Positions 16,013 through 16,618 of a stretch of 16,618 nt of DNA are shown piece after piece. The notes below the pieces were generated by a model, which had not been told where the DNA came from, searched no databases, and worked only from the letters and a program-made list of their open reading frames with translations. Made by a program: the position numbers and the translations under genes. The stretch comes from Gymnopus androsaceus JB14. Lineage: Eukaryota; Basidiomycota; Agaricomycetes; Agaricales; Omphalotaceae. The stretch lies in assembly GCA_009733575.1 (NCBI GenBank), contig ML770165.1, positions 1 through 16,618 on the forward strand. Reading direction: 5' to 3'. Every line of letters starts with the position of its first letter. Position 1 is the stretch's first letter.

Positions 16013-16618
16013 TGAATTCTGACTTCATAAGGATGCTGCGCACTCGAAGATTAAGGTGAATTAGTTCGATGCAGAGCTCGTATAGGCAGGAAGTTGGAGA
16101 CGTCAGCTCCGGTCAATGCTGCAAGTTAGAGCAAGACGTAGAACCGGATAGCGTGTGTGGAGCTCTGTGAAGTATCTACTAGGCTTAAAATCTAGCATCT
16201 CCCGTAGTTTGTTGCGTTATGTGCACTGAACGATGATTTCGCCGATGAGTCTTGTCGTTATTCATTTAAACCTGCGAGATTCAGTGAGAGCGTTACACAT
16301 TAAAGGCATTTGTACTTTTTTTGAGCACCTCCTACCCCGTCGATGCAGTTAGCAAGGTCGCGGGGGACAGAATCAGCGCGTTTTCGTCGCGCGCGTCTAG
16401 CTAGCTAGTGTATTTCCACTAGCACCTCAACCGATTAATTATTCTCCAAAATCTGCTGACGAACGCGGAGGTGCCTGATGTAGATATTGGTATTTTTCGC
16501 TCCTTCTCTGGGTAGATTAATCCATTAGCCTGTTCCTCTACGATCAAATATATGCGTTCCCGCTCCCTCCAGTGTCTCGAATACTGACTTTTCGAGCTTT
16601 TGAGCTTTCGGGTTGAAT
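16013..16618. other. Right-edge sequence, nothing recognised
   Basis: Base composition is more even than in the repeats to the left, and CG dinucleotides are frequent (for example GTCGCGCGCG near 16388). No long frame, RNA gene or inverted repeat was found. It could be the upstream region of a gene beyond the window. Confidence 0.35.

Overview
The window looks like repeat-rich intergenic DNA from a mushroom-forming basidiomycete (Agaricomycetes). The evidence is a Ty3-type chromovirus retrotransposon with a long Gly/Pro-rich Gag, a scrap of a Rom2-like CNH domain, and mobile elements stacked over most of the window. No complete, intact host gene is visible, and no tRNA or rRNA gene was recognised. 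Everything here was read by eye.

Layout. Positions 1-1146 (+) carry the 3' part of an open frame of unknown function that runs off the left edge. It converges on a large minus-strand Ty3 element. Read leftward from about 9974, this has an LTR (about 9418-9974), a primer-binding site (9406-9416), Gag (9389-6408), protease (6374-5790), an acidic linker (to about 4901), reverse transcriptase-RNase H (about 4898-3230) and integrase with chromodomain (3059-1467). Its protein frame is broken by about five one-base shifts, one nonsense codon in the protease and an apparent deletion of most of the Gag core. No second LTR copy is seen left of the integrase, so the element's other end lies outside the window. 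The plus-strand frame at 1-1146 may therefore be an antisense gene inside the element.

From 9975 rightward the DNA is AT-richer and largely non-coding. It holds a 1.75-kb foldback element (10741-12488) with a 76-bp perfect terminal inverted repeat, arms of 53-bp units that are themselves palindromic, and a core of 43-, about 115- and 79-bp repeats plus four dyad sites. Further right are a possible LTR remnant (about 13003-13436), a 362-bp hAT-like MITE flanked by a 9-bp duplication (13534-13895), a CNH-domain gene fragment (14303-14692), and a decayed inverted-repeat element (14911-16012) invaded by a solo LTR with a 5-bp target-site duplication (15521-15883). The last 600 bases show nothing recognisable.

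The most interesting observations are three in the Ty3 element and one outside it. An 11-nt perfect complementarity between the predicted transcript start and the primer-binding site points to Tf1-like self-priming. The integrase zinc-binding module is duplicated in tandem. An antisense frame at the 3' end accompanies a plus-strand TATA box inside the LTR. The foldback element shows nested palindromic repeats.
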